From NCBI GenBank assembly GCA_023078685.1, contig JALGAS010000002.1, positions 7,254,001 to 7,318,000 of the forward strand: a stretch of DNA of 64,000 bases, in the 5' to 3' direction. Origin of the DNA: Neopestalotiopsis rosae (Eukaryota; Ascomycota; Sordariomycetes; Amphisphaeriales; Sporocadaceae). The first letter of the stretch is position 1; every line of letters begins with the position of its first letter. Shown piece after piece: positions 43,555 through 54,873 of the stretch. Made by a program: the position numbers and the translations under genes. The notes beneath the pieces were generated by a model. That model did no database searches, had not been told where the DNA came from, and was given only the letters and a program-made list of their open reading frames with translations.

Positions 43555-45697
43555 ATGTCCGATATTGCTATGCATCCTTATTCGGTAAGCTGACCAGCCA
43601 AATGTGCTATTCTCGGTGTGCGGGTTCACTAACCGCCATCTACACAGTGCACAAGTTGCAGGCAGAGCAAGGTGGGTGAAAGGAGCAAATCATGTCAGAA
43701 TACAAAGTATTGGTCGCTAATGTGACATAGCTTCGATGCAGTCGTGACAAGCCGTCATGCCAGAGATGCAGCGACAAGGGGCTGGATTGCAGATACCTGG
43801 GAAGAAGACGGAGGACACGGCCAAGTGCACCGTACGTTCTAGCAAAGTCTCCATAATGGGTAGGTCTACGTGCTGAAATTGTGAAACTTGTAGGAAAAAG
43901 GCGGATCCGATGCTATCTAGCCTTCTGGATCGTCTGAGCAATGTAGAAGCGCTGTGCAGCAATATCCTTACCGACCGTACTGTCACGGATACGACGACGC
44001 AATCCACGCCGACATCTTCAACAGGAGGTTTCGACCATCAAGAATCAAACATAATCACTGAAAGGTATTTTCTATCTCTCAGTCTCTCATAATTTCTCCT
44101 AATGACTGCAGAAGCGCGACTATAGACGAATCATGTCTCCGGCTTCTAAATCTCGACACTCCTGAAAGTCATGGTGCACAACTGTCGACTATCGCATTTG
44201 AAGATGGACTAGATCCTCTTTCGCTGCTTGATGATGCAATCCAGACGATGAAGAATGCATCTTCGGACAGTCCTTCGGAAGATGGGGTAGCGCCGACCCT
44301 GGAGATTCCAAAAGACAAGGCAAAGCTCTGGATCAACGGTACGAAGCAATTTTGCTCCTGTGGCTGTCTTTACTAATGTCACTAAGAGTTCTTTCTTCAT
44401 CGCGGTCTTGAAATGTGGCCGGATCTGATAAATGAACCTCTGATGAGAATAATTCCCGACCTCGCAGGTCTACCGCATGTTCATGTTGACCAATCGGCAA
44501 TGATCGTCTACTACAACGTGCTCATCGACGGTGCACTGATCCGTTCCACACTGAGCTATGGAGACTTGATTTGGGCACGGCGAATCTATCATCATTGCCG
44601 CGTCCTCGTTTCCGCCTGGGATCCAGGCGCAGCCTGCACTGCCATGGACTTTGTTGCCGCGATTCTCATGGTGCGTAACGATTCGCGTAACTCGCCGTAA
44701 GGTGTCTAACGTTCATCTGAACAGTGTCGAACCACTGCAGCAAACTTTGACTACGACCTGTGTTGGGAATTGCACTCTCGTGCTTGTCGGTTTGCACAGA
44801 GTCTAAGCCTTCAGAATATGGACGATTATCTCACTGAAGGCAGGATGCCTCAAGATCACCGCGCAGCAAATGAAGACAGGAAAGGATTCTGGCAGCTTCT
44901 CGCGCTAGATTACCATTTCCGATTATGCTTCGACATGCCCCCAGCAATATCCGGGCTCGATTATCGGGTCAACCTACCCAGCTTTGACCTTGGCAGCTTA
45001 CCTTCAGAGGAAGTGACTGAAGCCACTGCCTTTATCGTCACGTCAAGAATCACGTTCATAATTATGGACTTCTTCAAGATCCTGGAAAGCTCAGGGAGCG
45101 CGCCTTTTGAATTCGAAGGAGCCATCAACAGCCTGTGCTCTGATATCATGAATGTCATGGAGGAGTGGCAAGTTGTACGTTTACGTGGTACCACTCTGTA
45201 TCACCACTGACCTCAAATAGGAATCATGGCTAAGACAGTCCCTGAACGATTTTAATGTCTGCTGGACTGCATCCGATCTACTCCTTACCGCATACATGAG
45301 CATCATAATGATGCAACGAAAGTTATATGCGGCTAATGATTCTAGCAACTCCCCAGCTGTCAATGAATCCAGCATCGGCGCTTCTATTTCCTTAAATGCT
45401 GCTCGGAAAGTACTGGACATCATGAACCTGTTAATGGAATCGTTCAAATCACCGTGGCTGATTGCCTGGATCTGGGGCGCATACCAATGCCCCATCGCCA
45501 TAGCCAGCATCTACGACAATGTGCTGTCAAAGCAGAATGACACAAACGTTCTGGCCGATTGGAAACAGATATCACGAGCCGAAGCCTTGCTCAAGAACTC
45601 AGTACGTTTACATGCGGATTTAAAGCCACTGTGGAAAGCATTCGCCACACTGAATATGAGGGTCAGTGAGCGCCGGACGGATTTGCATGGGAAATGA
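43555..45697 (+). CDS. Zn2Cys6 transcription factor 2
   Basis: Eight exons (43555-43584, 43648-43671, 43731-43831, 43894-44064, 44112-44338, 44387-44670, 44725-45174, 45221-45697) give 587 residues. The zinc cluster Cys11-x2-Cys14-x6-Cys21-x6-Cys28-x2-Cys31-x6-Cys38 is built from three exons, two of them only 30 and 24 nt. This is why no single long frame reveals it. A basic stretch after the cluster and a short helix at LSSLLDRLSNVEALCSNIL look like linker and dimerisation element. The rest resembles the fungal-specific regulatory region. Nuclear regulator; divergent from the PDR pump and upstream of the P450, it is a likely local regulator of both. Confidence 0.88.
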
Positions 45698-46336
45698 CGG
45701 CGGTCCCAGGAAAAGGAGAAGGGGAGAAAAATATCGATAGATTTAGAATATGATGACTGTACCGTTTGTTCAATACTTCGTTTGCGAATGTAGAATTCTT
45801 GCCAAATAGCATGCTTTCATTACTTAGATCCATATGGCCAAAATTACTCTTGGCACGAACAGCTACAACATTGCTTCTTTACTTTCTCTTCTCCTTAGAT
45901 GATGCTCAAGCCTAGTTCACGTCTATTTTGCTGGAGATGTCTTGGCAACATCGATGACATCGTTGTCCGTCTCTTGTGGCATGCCTGTGGCATGCCTGGA
46001 GCTAGTTTAGCAGTAGTTTCCTCGTGCACTGCCCGTGGGGCTCCCGCCAAATCCGGCCCGGAAGTGACACGGGGCAGTCAAGCTTTCGGTCTTTGCCAAG
46101 ATCTTACCTTACCCGAAAATATGAGACGACCTTTTTGCTTCTTCCGAATAGTTGACCCATAGTCGGTTTTTCCGGCGACCGACGTGGCGAGCCAGACTTC
46201 GAAGTTGATATCTATCTACGTCACCTATGCATTATGATTCGACATACAAAAGCCATCGTGCCGGACCAAAATCATAGTCTGTTCATCTTGCATCGATTCT
46301 ATACTATCCCAATTAAAACCCAAGCTGATATTAACC
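45698..46336. promoter_or_regulatory. P450 upstream region
   Basis: This 639-bp region contains the inverted third copy of the candidate operator (46086-46104) and a tandem 11-bp duplication TGGCATGCCTG at 45977-45998. No gene was seen. Confidence 0.6.
46086..46104 (-). promoter_or_regulatory. Candidate operator, copy C (inverted)
   Basis: The plus strand reads TCGGTCTTTGCCAAGATCT. Its reverse complement matches copies A/B at 17 of 19 positions. It lies 233 bp upstream of the P450 start codon. Confidence 0.5.
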
Positions 46337-48078
46337 ATGGAGTTCGACTTGAAAAGACTTTACAATCAGGAACGGACTGTTTGGGACTTTGTTGCAATTA
46401 TCATTCTTCTTCTTGTGCCCAACATCATCGTCCTCTACACTTGGAAATGGAACACCGTACTGCCAGTTGTCAATCCCAAACGCAGCTATGAATTGACTAG
46501 CAGCCGGGCAGTTCGAGAGTTCACTACATCAGCCAAAGACATCATTTACACTGCGGTCAAGCGATTCGGTTCCAGACCTTTCCGCGTCATTAGCGACTTT
46601 GGCGAGGTAGTTATTCTCCGGCCGCAGCAAGGCGACGAGATTCGCAACGACAAGCGGTTCAGCTTCACTGGGCAACTCGAGACTGTAAGACAAGACTTAC
46701 CATGTCAGACATCAATATCATAACACCTAGTCTATAGATGTTCCAGGCCAATCTGCCTGGGTTCGAGCCATACAGAATGGCAGCCTCTGCCGACGAGCCG
46801 CTTCAAGCTCTCATGAGATCAATGATAACGAGAAACCTTGGTGAGTGCCCTCAGATGAGCAAGATCTTTTCAGCAGTGGTCCGTGTCTAATCAACACTCA
46901 TCGCAGCCGAACTAGTGACACCGTTGTCAAATGAATGTACTGCCGTACTTGAAGAGCTGCTTCACGACTCTGAAGGTAAAGAAGTCCAAACTTACTAGAG
47001 CCAGCAGCAGACTAACAAGTCACAGAGTGGATCGAAGTCAACCTGAAAGATTTGATCGTAAAGGTTATTACCAGAATGTCATCGCGCATCTTTGTGGGAG
47101 ACACCTTGTGTCGCGATCAAGAATGGCTCGATCTCGTCGTCAAGTACGGGTTTGCCAGTGCTCATGCCGCGGAACAGCTACGAGTCTTGCCAAGCGCTCT
47201 CCGTCCTTTCGCAGTCAGGCTTCTACCGAGCTGTGTAGAACTTCGCGCGCAAGTGGATCAAGCAGAGAAATATGTCGCACGCGTACTCGCCGCACGTGAA
47301 AGCTCTTCGTCTGGAGTGCAATACATGGACGCGATTGCTGGATTCAAGGAAATTGCCAAGAGCAAACCTTACGACGCCGGAGCATCACAGCTCATGCTAT
47401 CCGTTGTCGCAATCATGACCACAGCAGATCTAGTGACGGGAGTTATGACGGACTTGTTGGAGCACCCCGATATGATTGAGCCGCTACGAAACGAGATCAG
47501 CGCGGTCATTGGTACCGAAGGGCTCAACAAGGCTTCTTTGAGCAAGCTGGAACTAGTGGACAGTGTGCTGAAGGAAAGCCAGCGATTGAAGCCTGCTCAA
47601 ATTGGTAAGCCATGGCGCCCACTCGCCGAGGAAGAAGAGACTGCTAAACAATCTAGCACTGATGCACCGACGGGTCATGGAAGATGTGCAATTGAAGGAC
47701 GGCACAGAGCTTCGCGCAGGTAGCAACGTGGCTGTTTCTGCAGAACGTATGTGGGACTCAACGGTCCATGAAGACCCCAATATCTTCGACGGCTACAGAT
47801 ACTACAATATGCGTCGGAATGGCAAGACGGCTGGTTGTCAGCTAGTCAACACCAGCATTGACCATATGGGCTTCGGTCACGGGCGTCATGCTTGTCCGGG
47901 TCGTTTCTTCGCCGCAGATGAGTCGAAGATTGTACTGAGCCATCTCTTGCTCAAGTATGACTGGAAGATGAGCTCAGAGCAGAAGCCCGTGCAACGTACC
48001 TTTGGCTTCTTCTCCTCTCCAGACGACACTATCAAAGCTGCCATGAAGAGAAGACAGGAAGAAGTCGCACTTCCATAG
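46337..48078 (+). CDS. Cytochrome P450 monooxygenase (resembles fungal ent-kaurene-oxidase group)
   Basis: Five exons (46337-46684, 46738-46840, 46907-46975, 47026-47604, 47657-48078) encode 506 residues. A membrane anchor lies at about residues 17-36. The ExxR motif is in LKESQR, and the heme-binding FGHGRHACPG places the ligand at Cys446. The I-helix region reads AIMTTADLVTG, lacking the usual AGxxT glycine, a variation also seen in relatives of ent-kaurene oxidase and GA14 synthase. The MHRRV segment after the K helix and the ACPGRFFA end also suggest that group. It would be an ER-bound oxygenase needing P450 reductase. No terpene cyclase is in the window, so the substrate is unknown. It shares a promoter element with the neighbouring pump and regulator. 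Confidence 0.9.
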
Positions 48079-49084
48079 CCGAAGCAAAGTTCTGGGATCA
48101 TCAGCATGCAGACGTACGCATTCAGATTGGCTATCATCATTTCATTTGTCAAATGATCTCTTGTTGAAAATTATGCCAGTTGTGTTAGCTTCTTTTTTCT
48201 TCTTCTTTTTTTCTGCTTTTTGTCACTGTGCTTTTACATGCGAAGTTTTGCTGGGATAGACGTACAATAGTAATACATTCACTTGTCTTTCATTAAGCTT
48301 AGTACTGTGCCTTAACACTCTCATCAACGATTGAAATGCACTTTGCCTGACCAGCGAATTTTCGGGAGATATGAGCCGGAGGCCGTCCGATAGCAATTGT
48401 GCCATAAATACCAAATATGGCGATTTATACTATACCCCACCATCCATGCACACTTCTGAGTACTCTGTATTGCCACTTCTCCTTGAGAGAAGGAGTGCTT
48501 AGGCGTCGTAAAAGAGCTGCACGATCAATTCAATTATACGAATATGAGCTTTTTTAAAAAAAAAATTGGTCGGGCGAAATTGAAAGATGATAAGCAATCT
48601 CTAGGCTTTTTACGTAAGTCATCAATTTCGAGAATACTCGGACCGACATCTGCAGCGAAGATTGGCATTTCCATTTGTGGCATCCGCGATGATGCCACCA
48701 AACGCCCCTCTGGCACAGCCCACCTTGATTGTAACATCACTCGCACTGATAAACATGGATAATATACGAAGTTCTGTCATTTGATAATTGGTTTTGATTC
48801 GCAGAGTCTGCGGCGCCATAATGGGTATAAATGGTATCATTGAGCACGTCGACCAATATTTTGAATATTTGCTTAATCCAGGAGCGGCTCCCATCGGACA
48901 GTGCTTGATAGGACAGAAGATCATCTTTGAAACTTTTCCTACCCACTGCTTAGCAACAATTAAATCTCTCCCGCACTGCAATATACCGTCTGGACGTCAC
49001 CCCAACCGCTCATCCCCAAAAGCCGATAGAAGAACCTGAGCTCAACCAGTGGATTGGGCCTAACGCTCCAATTGAGAGCCAAAA
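48079..49084. other. 1-kb intergenic region, no gene recognised
   Basis: The region contains a T-rich stretch near 48190-48222 and an A-rich one at 48556-48565. Short open frames on both strands have no family features and no consistent splice structure. The promoter of the downstream permease locus must lie here. Confidence 0.5.
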
Positions 49085-50826
49085 ATGCCATTCCGTAAGG
49101 GACACCCCGTAGTGGTGTCGAATCCAACAACGACGCTCACTGCTCCAACTGAGACAATACCCACATATACGACAAAGGAGAATCCATGGATTCGCTTCTG
49201 GTCGTTCATTGGATGGTTCCCGAAGGATATGCCTCCATCCGAGAAACTACTGGTTCTGAAGCTTGACCTTAGCATTCTCATTTTTGGATGTCTGAGCTTT
49301 TTCACAAAGTACCTGGATCAGCAAAGTTTGACGAATGCATATGTCAGGTATGGGGCCCATGGAAACTAATGGGTGATAAGCTTGTGATACTGACCTTGAC
49401 AGTGGTATGAAGGAATAAATTGGCGTTGTGGGCGATGAGCTCAACTACTTGACTGCCACTTTTTGGGCCTCATATTGTACCGCAATGATACCAGCATGCT
49501 ATTTTATAACTAAATTCCCAGCCAATATCGTCTTGCCGTCTCTGGAGCTTGGCTGGGGTCTGGCAACTTTCGGCTTGGCATGGGCTCAAGATGTCAACAC
49601 AATCTATGCCATGCGTTTCTTCGTTGGCTTGTTTGAGTGCGCTTCTTTCACAGGGACTGTTTATGTCATCGGTTCCTGGTATAAGCCCAACGAGACAGCG
49701 CGACGTGTCGCACTCTTCTACATATCAAGCCCTTTGGGAACCAGGTTTGCTGGGTATTTCCAGGCAGCCGCTTACACGAACTTGAATGGAACAAACGGGC
49801 TATCGGGTTGGAGGTAAGTGTCATGCTGTCTCACGACCCTACCAGTATTAACGACTGGAAAATAGATGGCTATTTATTATTGATGCCATCATCACACTTG
49901 GTATTGCATCACTGTAAGTAACCCTTCTATATTTCCGTCTGAGTTGCAAAAGTCTGACTCCCCTGGAGCGGTTTCTTCCTATTTCCGGACGTGCCATCTC
50001 GGAAGAAACCATGGCTCCTTTCGGAGGCCGAGCAAAGTCTTGCGCGAAGGCGCCTGGAAGGCTACTTGGCTCCCCCAGGCCTAAAAGTATCGCGCAGCAT
50101 TTTCACTCGTGTACTCGGGCGATGGCACTTTTACGCCTTTGTCTTGCTATGGACACTTCTGGATATCGCCACTCTTCCTGGAGGAACACCCTTCTCGCTG
50201 TATCTCAAGGCATTCAGCCCGAGAATCTACTCGGTAGTGCAGGTGAACACGCTGCCAACCATTGGTACAGCTTGCAGCATTGTCGGTGCTTTAGTGGCAG
50301 GCGTTGCCGCAGATAGGATTGGCAACTTTTGGTTGCCGGCTATTGTAACGACGATACTAGTCATGATTGGCTCAGTGTTGCTGGTTGTTTGGGATATTGG
50401 CGAGACAGGACGCCTCACAGGGTTCATACTACAAGGCTTCATAGGCCGTAAGTCCTACAACCTCAATTCTGTGGGCATTTGGAAGATATGTCCTTTGCTG
50501 ACATGTGGTGCTTAGCGTTGTCGCCCATGTCGATGAGCTGGGCGACCGTCACGATGGCCAATGATGCAGAAGAGAGAGCCGTTGTGACAGCGTGCATGAA
50601 TTCAATCGGCCAGGGAATCATGGCCGGAGTACAGGTCGTAATGTATCCGGCTTCGGGGGCACCGAGATGGCCATCCAGTTTCAAAGCCAATCTCGTACTC
50701 AACGTCTTCCAGATATTTGTCATACTCGGAATATTACATCTGAGCAAGCGTGAACAAAAGCGACAGCAGGAGGCACCTGACGCGGAAACAGGCATTCCCA
50801 GCAACGAGACCTTCACCAAAGGGTAG
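49085..50826 (+). pseudogene. Dal5/allantoate-permease-type MFS transporter with one in-frame stop
   Basis: Five exons (49085-49347, 49403-49813, 49866-49913, 49969-50447, 50516-50826) add up to exactly 504 codons of the anion:cation symporter family (TNA1/Dal5 type). Family features include a KLD helix start, NAYVSGMKE, GDELNYL, GWGLATFGLAW, a WYKPNE loop, RWLFIIDAIIT, FFLFPD and the C-terminal helices. The only lesion is TAA at 49416-49418, directly after SGMKE, where relatives have an acidic or aromatic residue. It would stop translation after about 92 residues. Downstream exons and splice sites are intact, so inactivation looks recent. A sequencing error, or an intron bypassing the stop (donor 49344, acceptor ending 49438, losing about 14 conserved residues), cannot be excluded. 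Confidence 0.7.
49416..49418 (+). other. Premature TAA in the permease locus
   Basis: The stop is in frame four codons after the exon-2 junction codon: AGT GGT ATG AAG GAA TAA ATT GGC. The frame is open on both sides of it. Confidence 0.75.
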
Positions 50827-51428
50827 TACGTCATATAAACATGACAAGGTACACACCTAAATGTGTCTTACGGGAGAAATCAAGAGTATGATTTTGGCCA
50901 GAGCACTCAAAATCTGGGAATCAAAGAAACATCGCCGACTTATTTAGGTCTTTCAAGAGACGAGTATAAGCAGATGCAACTGCTTGTACTATTGAATGTC
51001 AACAAGAGAGTACAGGTGGGACTACATCTAATTGAGTATGGTTTCTATCCACCGAGATCGCAACCAATAATTGTACAGATATTCGTCAGTCGACCCACCT
51101 TTCCGCGGGGTGGTAAGCAGACTTGGCTGACCAGCCCGAGGCCTGTCCCAGAAATTTGTGCCGATTTCGCCCAAAATTTCGGAGCTCCTGGGCTCCTGTC
51201 ACGGACCGTCAATTGGGAGCGAGCTGTAGGTAAGCTCAATCCACCGCTTGCAATTGATCGACTGGACTTTTGTTTTGGATCAATTGACTCATTTTGAAGC
51301 ATTGGACCATCTCCTCCGAGTGTCGCTTCGGTCCAATTCGTGTACAAAGGGTTAATTTCGACTTCCCTTTTCCTCGACAGGCACATTCCTTGGCGATTTG
51401 ATTGAGTAGTTAGTTGCTTTCAATCACC
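50827..51428. promoter_or_regulatory. Upstream region of the dihydroxy-acid dehydratase
   Basis: This 602-bp spacer must carry the ILV3 promoter. I saw no gene and could not point to a Leu3- or Gcn4-type site with confidence. Confidence 0.5.
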
Positions 51429-53317
51429 ATGGCCTTTCAGACTCTGCTGCGGGCGAAAGCTCCCGCAGCTCTTGCACGGAGCTGTCGAGCACCTTCAGCT
51501 CAATATGCGTATGTGTTTTACCAATGCAGATGCCTGTGATGTGATGCTCCAAAACAAACCAGGAGGATGGCGCTGATCAGAACAGTAGTCGTTTCCTCAG
51601 CACATCCCGTTCCCTTCGAGCCGAAGATAGCGACCTCAACAAGGTCTCAAAATTCATCACACAGCCCAAGTCGCAGGGTGCCTCGCAGGCCATGCTGTAC
51701 GCCACCGGTCTCGATGATGCCGACATGAAGAAGGCCCAGGTCGGTATCTCGTCCGTCTGGTACGAGGGCAATCCTTGCAACATGCACTTGATGGATTTGT
51801 CGACTGTGGTGAAAGAGTCCGTGAGAAAGGCTGGTTTGATCCCCTACCGGTTCAACACCATTGGTGTTTCTGATGGTATTTCTATGGGTACAACTGGTAT
51901 GCGATACTCCCTGCAGAGCAGAGAGATTATCGCCGACAGTATCGAGACTGTCATGGGCGGTCAATGGTACGATGCAAACATTTCTCTTCCTGGTTGCGAC
52001 AAGAACATGCCCGGTGTTTTGATCGCCATGGGTCGTGTCAACAGACCCAGTATCATGGTCTATGGTGGAACCATTGCTCCCGGATGCAGCAAGGCCGGTG
52101 CCGAGATCGACTTGGTCAACGCTTTCCAGGCCTACGGACAGTACATCACCGGCGAGATCTCTGAGGACGAGCGCTACGACATCATCCGCAACGCCTGCCC
52201 CGGTCAGGGAGCCTGTGGTGGTATGTACACCGCCAACACCATGGCTACTGCCATTGAGACTATGGGTATGACCCTGCCCGCCAGCAGTAGTATTCCTGCT
52301 GCCCACGCAGACAAGGTCAAGGAGTGTGAGAGCGTCGGCGAGGCCATCAAGAACATTATGAGGGAGGACATCCGCCCCCGTGATGTTCTCACGAGACAAG
52401 CTTTTGAGAACGCCATGGTTGTTGTCAACATTCTTGGTGGAAGCACCAACGCCGTGTTGCACTTGATCGCCATTGCCGACTCCGTTGGTATCAAGCTGAC
52501 CGTCGATGACTTCCAGAAGGTCAGCGACCGCACTCCCTTCTTGGCTGATCTGAAGCCTAGCGGCAAGTACGTCATGGCCGACATGATGGGCATTGGTGGT
52601 ACCCCCGCCCTGCTCCGATTCCTCCTCGAGGAGGGCCTGATTGACGGCAGCGGTATCACCGTCACCGGTAAGACCATGAAGGAGAACGTCGAGGCCTGGC
52701 CCCACCGCTTCCCCGAGGACCAGAAGATCATCCGTCCCTTCACCAACCCCATCAAGCCCACCGGTCACATTCAGATCCTCCGCGGCCAGCTGGCTCCCGG
52801 TGGTTCCGTCGGTAAGATCACCGGTAAGGAGGGTCTTGTCTTCACTGGAAAGGCTCGCGTCTACGACTACGAGGACGCCTTTATTGAGTCGCTCGAGCGC
52901 GGCGAGATCAAGAAGGGTGAGAAGACCGTCGTCATCATCCGCTACGAGGGACCCAAGGGTGGACCTGGTATGCCCGAGATGTTGAAGCCCTCGTCCGCCA
53001 TTATGGGCGCCGGTCTCGGTCAGGACGTTGCCCTGCTCACTGACGGTCGCTTCTCCGGAGGTTCCCACGGTTTCCTGATCGGCCACATTGTGCCCGAGGC
53101 CATGGCCGGAGGTCCGATTGCTCTGGTGCAGGACGGTGATGAGATCACCATCGACGCCGAGAAGCGTGTCATTGACACCACCGTTCCCGAGGAGGAGCTC
53201 GCCAGGAGAAAGGCCGCCTGGAAGGCTCCCGAGCCCCGGTACAAGAAGGGTACTCTCACCAAGTACGCCAAGCTGGTGACAGACGCCTCTTCCGGCTGTG
53301 TGACCGACAATGCTTAA
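51429..53317 (+). CDS. ILV3: Dihydroxy-acid dehydratase, mitochondrial
   Basis: Two exons (51429-51508, 51586-53317) encode 603 residues. The enzyme converts 2,3-dihydroxy-isovalerate and its methylvalerate homologue to 2-keto acids, the third step of valine and isoleucine synthesis. The Arg/Ala/Ser-rich N-terminus (about 35 residues, split by the intron) is a mitochondrial targeting sequence. Iron-sulfur cysteines are visible in [19 protein letters not shown] and [14 protein letters not shown]. The length is standard. Codon use is strongly biased to C-ending codons, unlike the genes to its left, which indicates a highly expressed housekeeping gene. It is the first gene of the conserved right-hand part. 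Confidence 0.97.
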
Positions 53318-53904
53318 GTGGATCGGATGGAAAGATTTGGCGAGGAACTGTTTTTATTGTGCGCTGCGTTGTTGTATCAAAGATTTCTGTGTATATACAA
53401 AACGATAACCAATCTGGGCTTGCGGGCCGGTCTGCATTCTGGGGTCCGGAAAATCGGCGTATGCGTCTTGCGAATATCAATTCTTTATACCTTTTATCTC
53501 TTGGTCTCTTTCCAGTGCTTACCCTTCGTCAATAAGTTGTTTGCTTCGGTTGCTAGTATGCCTAAAGCCATGATCCAACTGAAGTATAGTCTGTACAATA
53601 TCAATAGGGCAGTGTCCGTGGACCAGATCTTCGGCGCATGACGGTACCAGGCAAAGATGTAGAGAATGTTTGAATGCCATTCGCAATTGAAGATATGGGT
53701 TCTTGCTTGAGATCTGAGCTGCCCAGTATCGAGCCAGCCTGGCTTAACCTATCTAAGTTGAGATTATTTTGGTCGCCGCAGAAATAGGCACTTGATGTTA
53801 CTCCCTAGTCTAAGCTCTTGAATGCGACAGTGTTTCCTTCAAATGTCTCTTGATGCCATCTTTTGCTTTCTGGGCGTTGCATGCTCATTTCCTCGTGAAA
53901 TTCC
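53318..53904. other. Intergenic, convergent 3' ends
   Basis: This 587-bp region lies between ILV3 and the Loa1-like gene, both ending here. It presumably contains both 3' UTRs. No gene was found. Confidence 0.5.
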
Positions 53905-54873
53905 CTATTTTCGACCCTTTGTCCAAGCATTTACGAACGCCACTTTATCGCGTAGCGTCAAGCCGACTCTCTTGTTTCTCGCAAGTCTTGCAAGCGTCTC
54001 GGCGATGTGATCGAGTAGTTGGCGATCCGCAGGAGTGGTAGGCTCCTCACCTTCGCTGGATTCGTTGTCGGAAGATTCGTCACTTTCGTATCCGTTGGTG
54101 AGCTCGGAACTGGTCGTGACGGCTTCGGCAATGCGCACTCTAATGCAGTGCGTAGGTCGCGAGAGCAGATTCCAAATGAATGTCATGTACGTCCCTGGAA
54201 TGGGCGTAGTGATGTCCTGAGGTGTGTATCTCAGACTCACAGGGAAAATCTTCGCATTGGCTGGGGCACCTAGAATACTCGTTGAAAGTGGCAGCAGTCC
54301 CTTGCCATTGGTCGTACTGCATTCGGGAAATACGACAATGACCCGGTGTGGATAATCCTCACGAAGTTGGCGGAGCGTTGTCAGGTTTTTGCGTGTTGGG
54401 GGCTGCAGGTTGATGGGTGCCAGAGCAAGTACAATGGCACCGAGCAGAGAGATATGGTGTACTTTTCGAGTATTTGGGTAACTGACTGTAAAAATAGGGT
54501 CGAAGATGGCGGCTAAGTATAGAGCATCGATTGGACTGGTGAACTGGGCGGCAATGATGCTGCCGGGCTGTGGGACTCTTTCGACAGGTTGCTCATGCAG
54601 GTGGCCGCGCTTGACGCCATCCAACTGTAGGTCTACCCACCAGATGCCCGGTATGCCTAGCATTGCCCAAAGCAGGAGCTTGCGGAGCACGACCGGCAGT
54701 GGGAGGTGCGTGAGCACCAGGAAATAGCAGGCGGCATAGAATGCGAACAGGGGCAGCCGAATAGAGAAAACGATGATGTGCCACAGCTTTGCGAGGGGCG
54801 AGACCGGGGTTACGTGCGGCAGGAAGGGCGAGACGCCGCTACCGCGATCGCGGAACTGGCTGTATTTCTCCAT
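53905..54873 (-). CDS. LOA1: Loa1/Vps66-like lysophosphatidic acid acyltransferase
   Basis: This single exon encodes 322 residues of the PlsC acyltransferase type. One or two hydrophobic segments (about 32-56 and 68-80) anchor it in the membrane. The catalytic NHx4D motif is altered to QFTSPID (Gln110, Asp116), and the second motif reads FPECSTTNGKG at 182-192. Both fit yeast Loa1/Vps66, which makes phosphatidic acid from lysophosphatidic acid and acyl-CoA at the ER and lipid droplets. An acidic Ser/Glu-rich stretch near residue 275 is a likely disordered insert. The assignment to Loa1 rather than another PlsC protein rests mainly on the second motif and length. Confidence 0.8.
   Translation of the reverse strand: MEKYSQFRDRGSGVSPFLPHVTPVSPLAKLWHIIVFSIRLPLFAFYAACYFLVLTHLPLPVVLRKLLLWAMLGIPGIWWVDLQLDGVKRGHLHEQPVERVPQPGSIIAAQFTSPIDALYLAAIFDPIFTVSYPNTRKVHHISLLGAIVLALAPINLQPPTRKNLTTLRQLREDYPHRVIVVFPECSTTNGKGLLPLSTSILGAPANAKIFPVSLRYTPQDITTPIPGTYMTFIWNLLSRPTHCIRVRIAEAVTTSSELTNGYESDESSDNESSEGEEPTTPADRQLLDHIAETLARLARNKRVGLTLRDKVAFVNAWTKGRK

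Noticed and set aside
45977..45998. Tandem TGGCATGCCTG as a mobile-element footprint.
   Set aside because: Two 11-bp units are too little to distinguish from slippage. No matching ends were found nearby.
51647..53086. A 479-codon open frame antisense to the dihydroxy-acid dehydratase.
   Set aside because: It is the mirror of a strongly codon-biased gene. Its Gly/Asp/Val/Leu-rich product has no domain, while the sense strand is an unmistakable DHAD.
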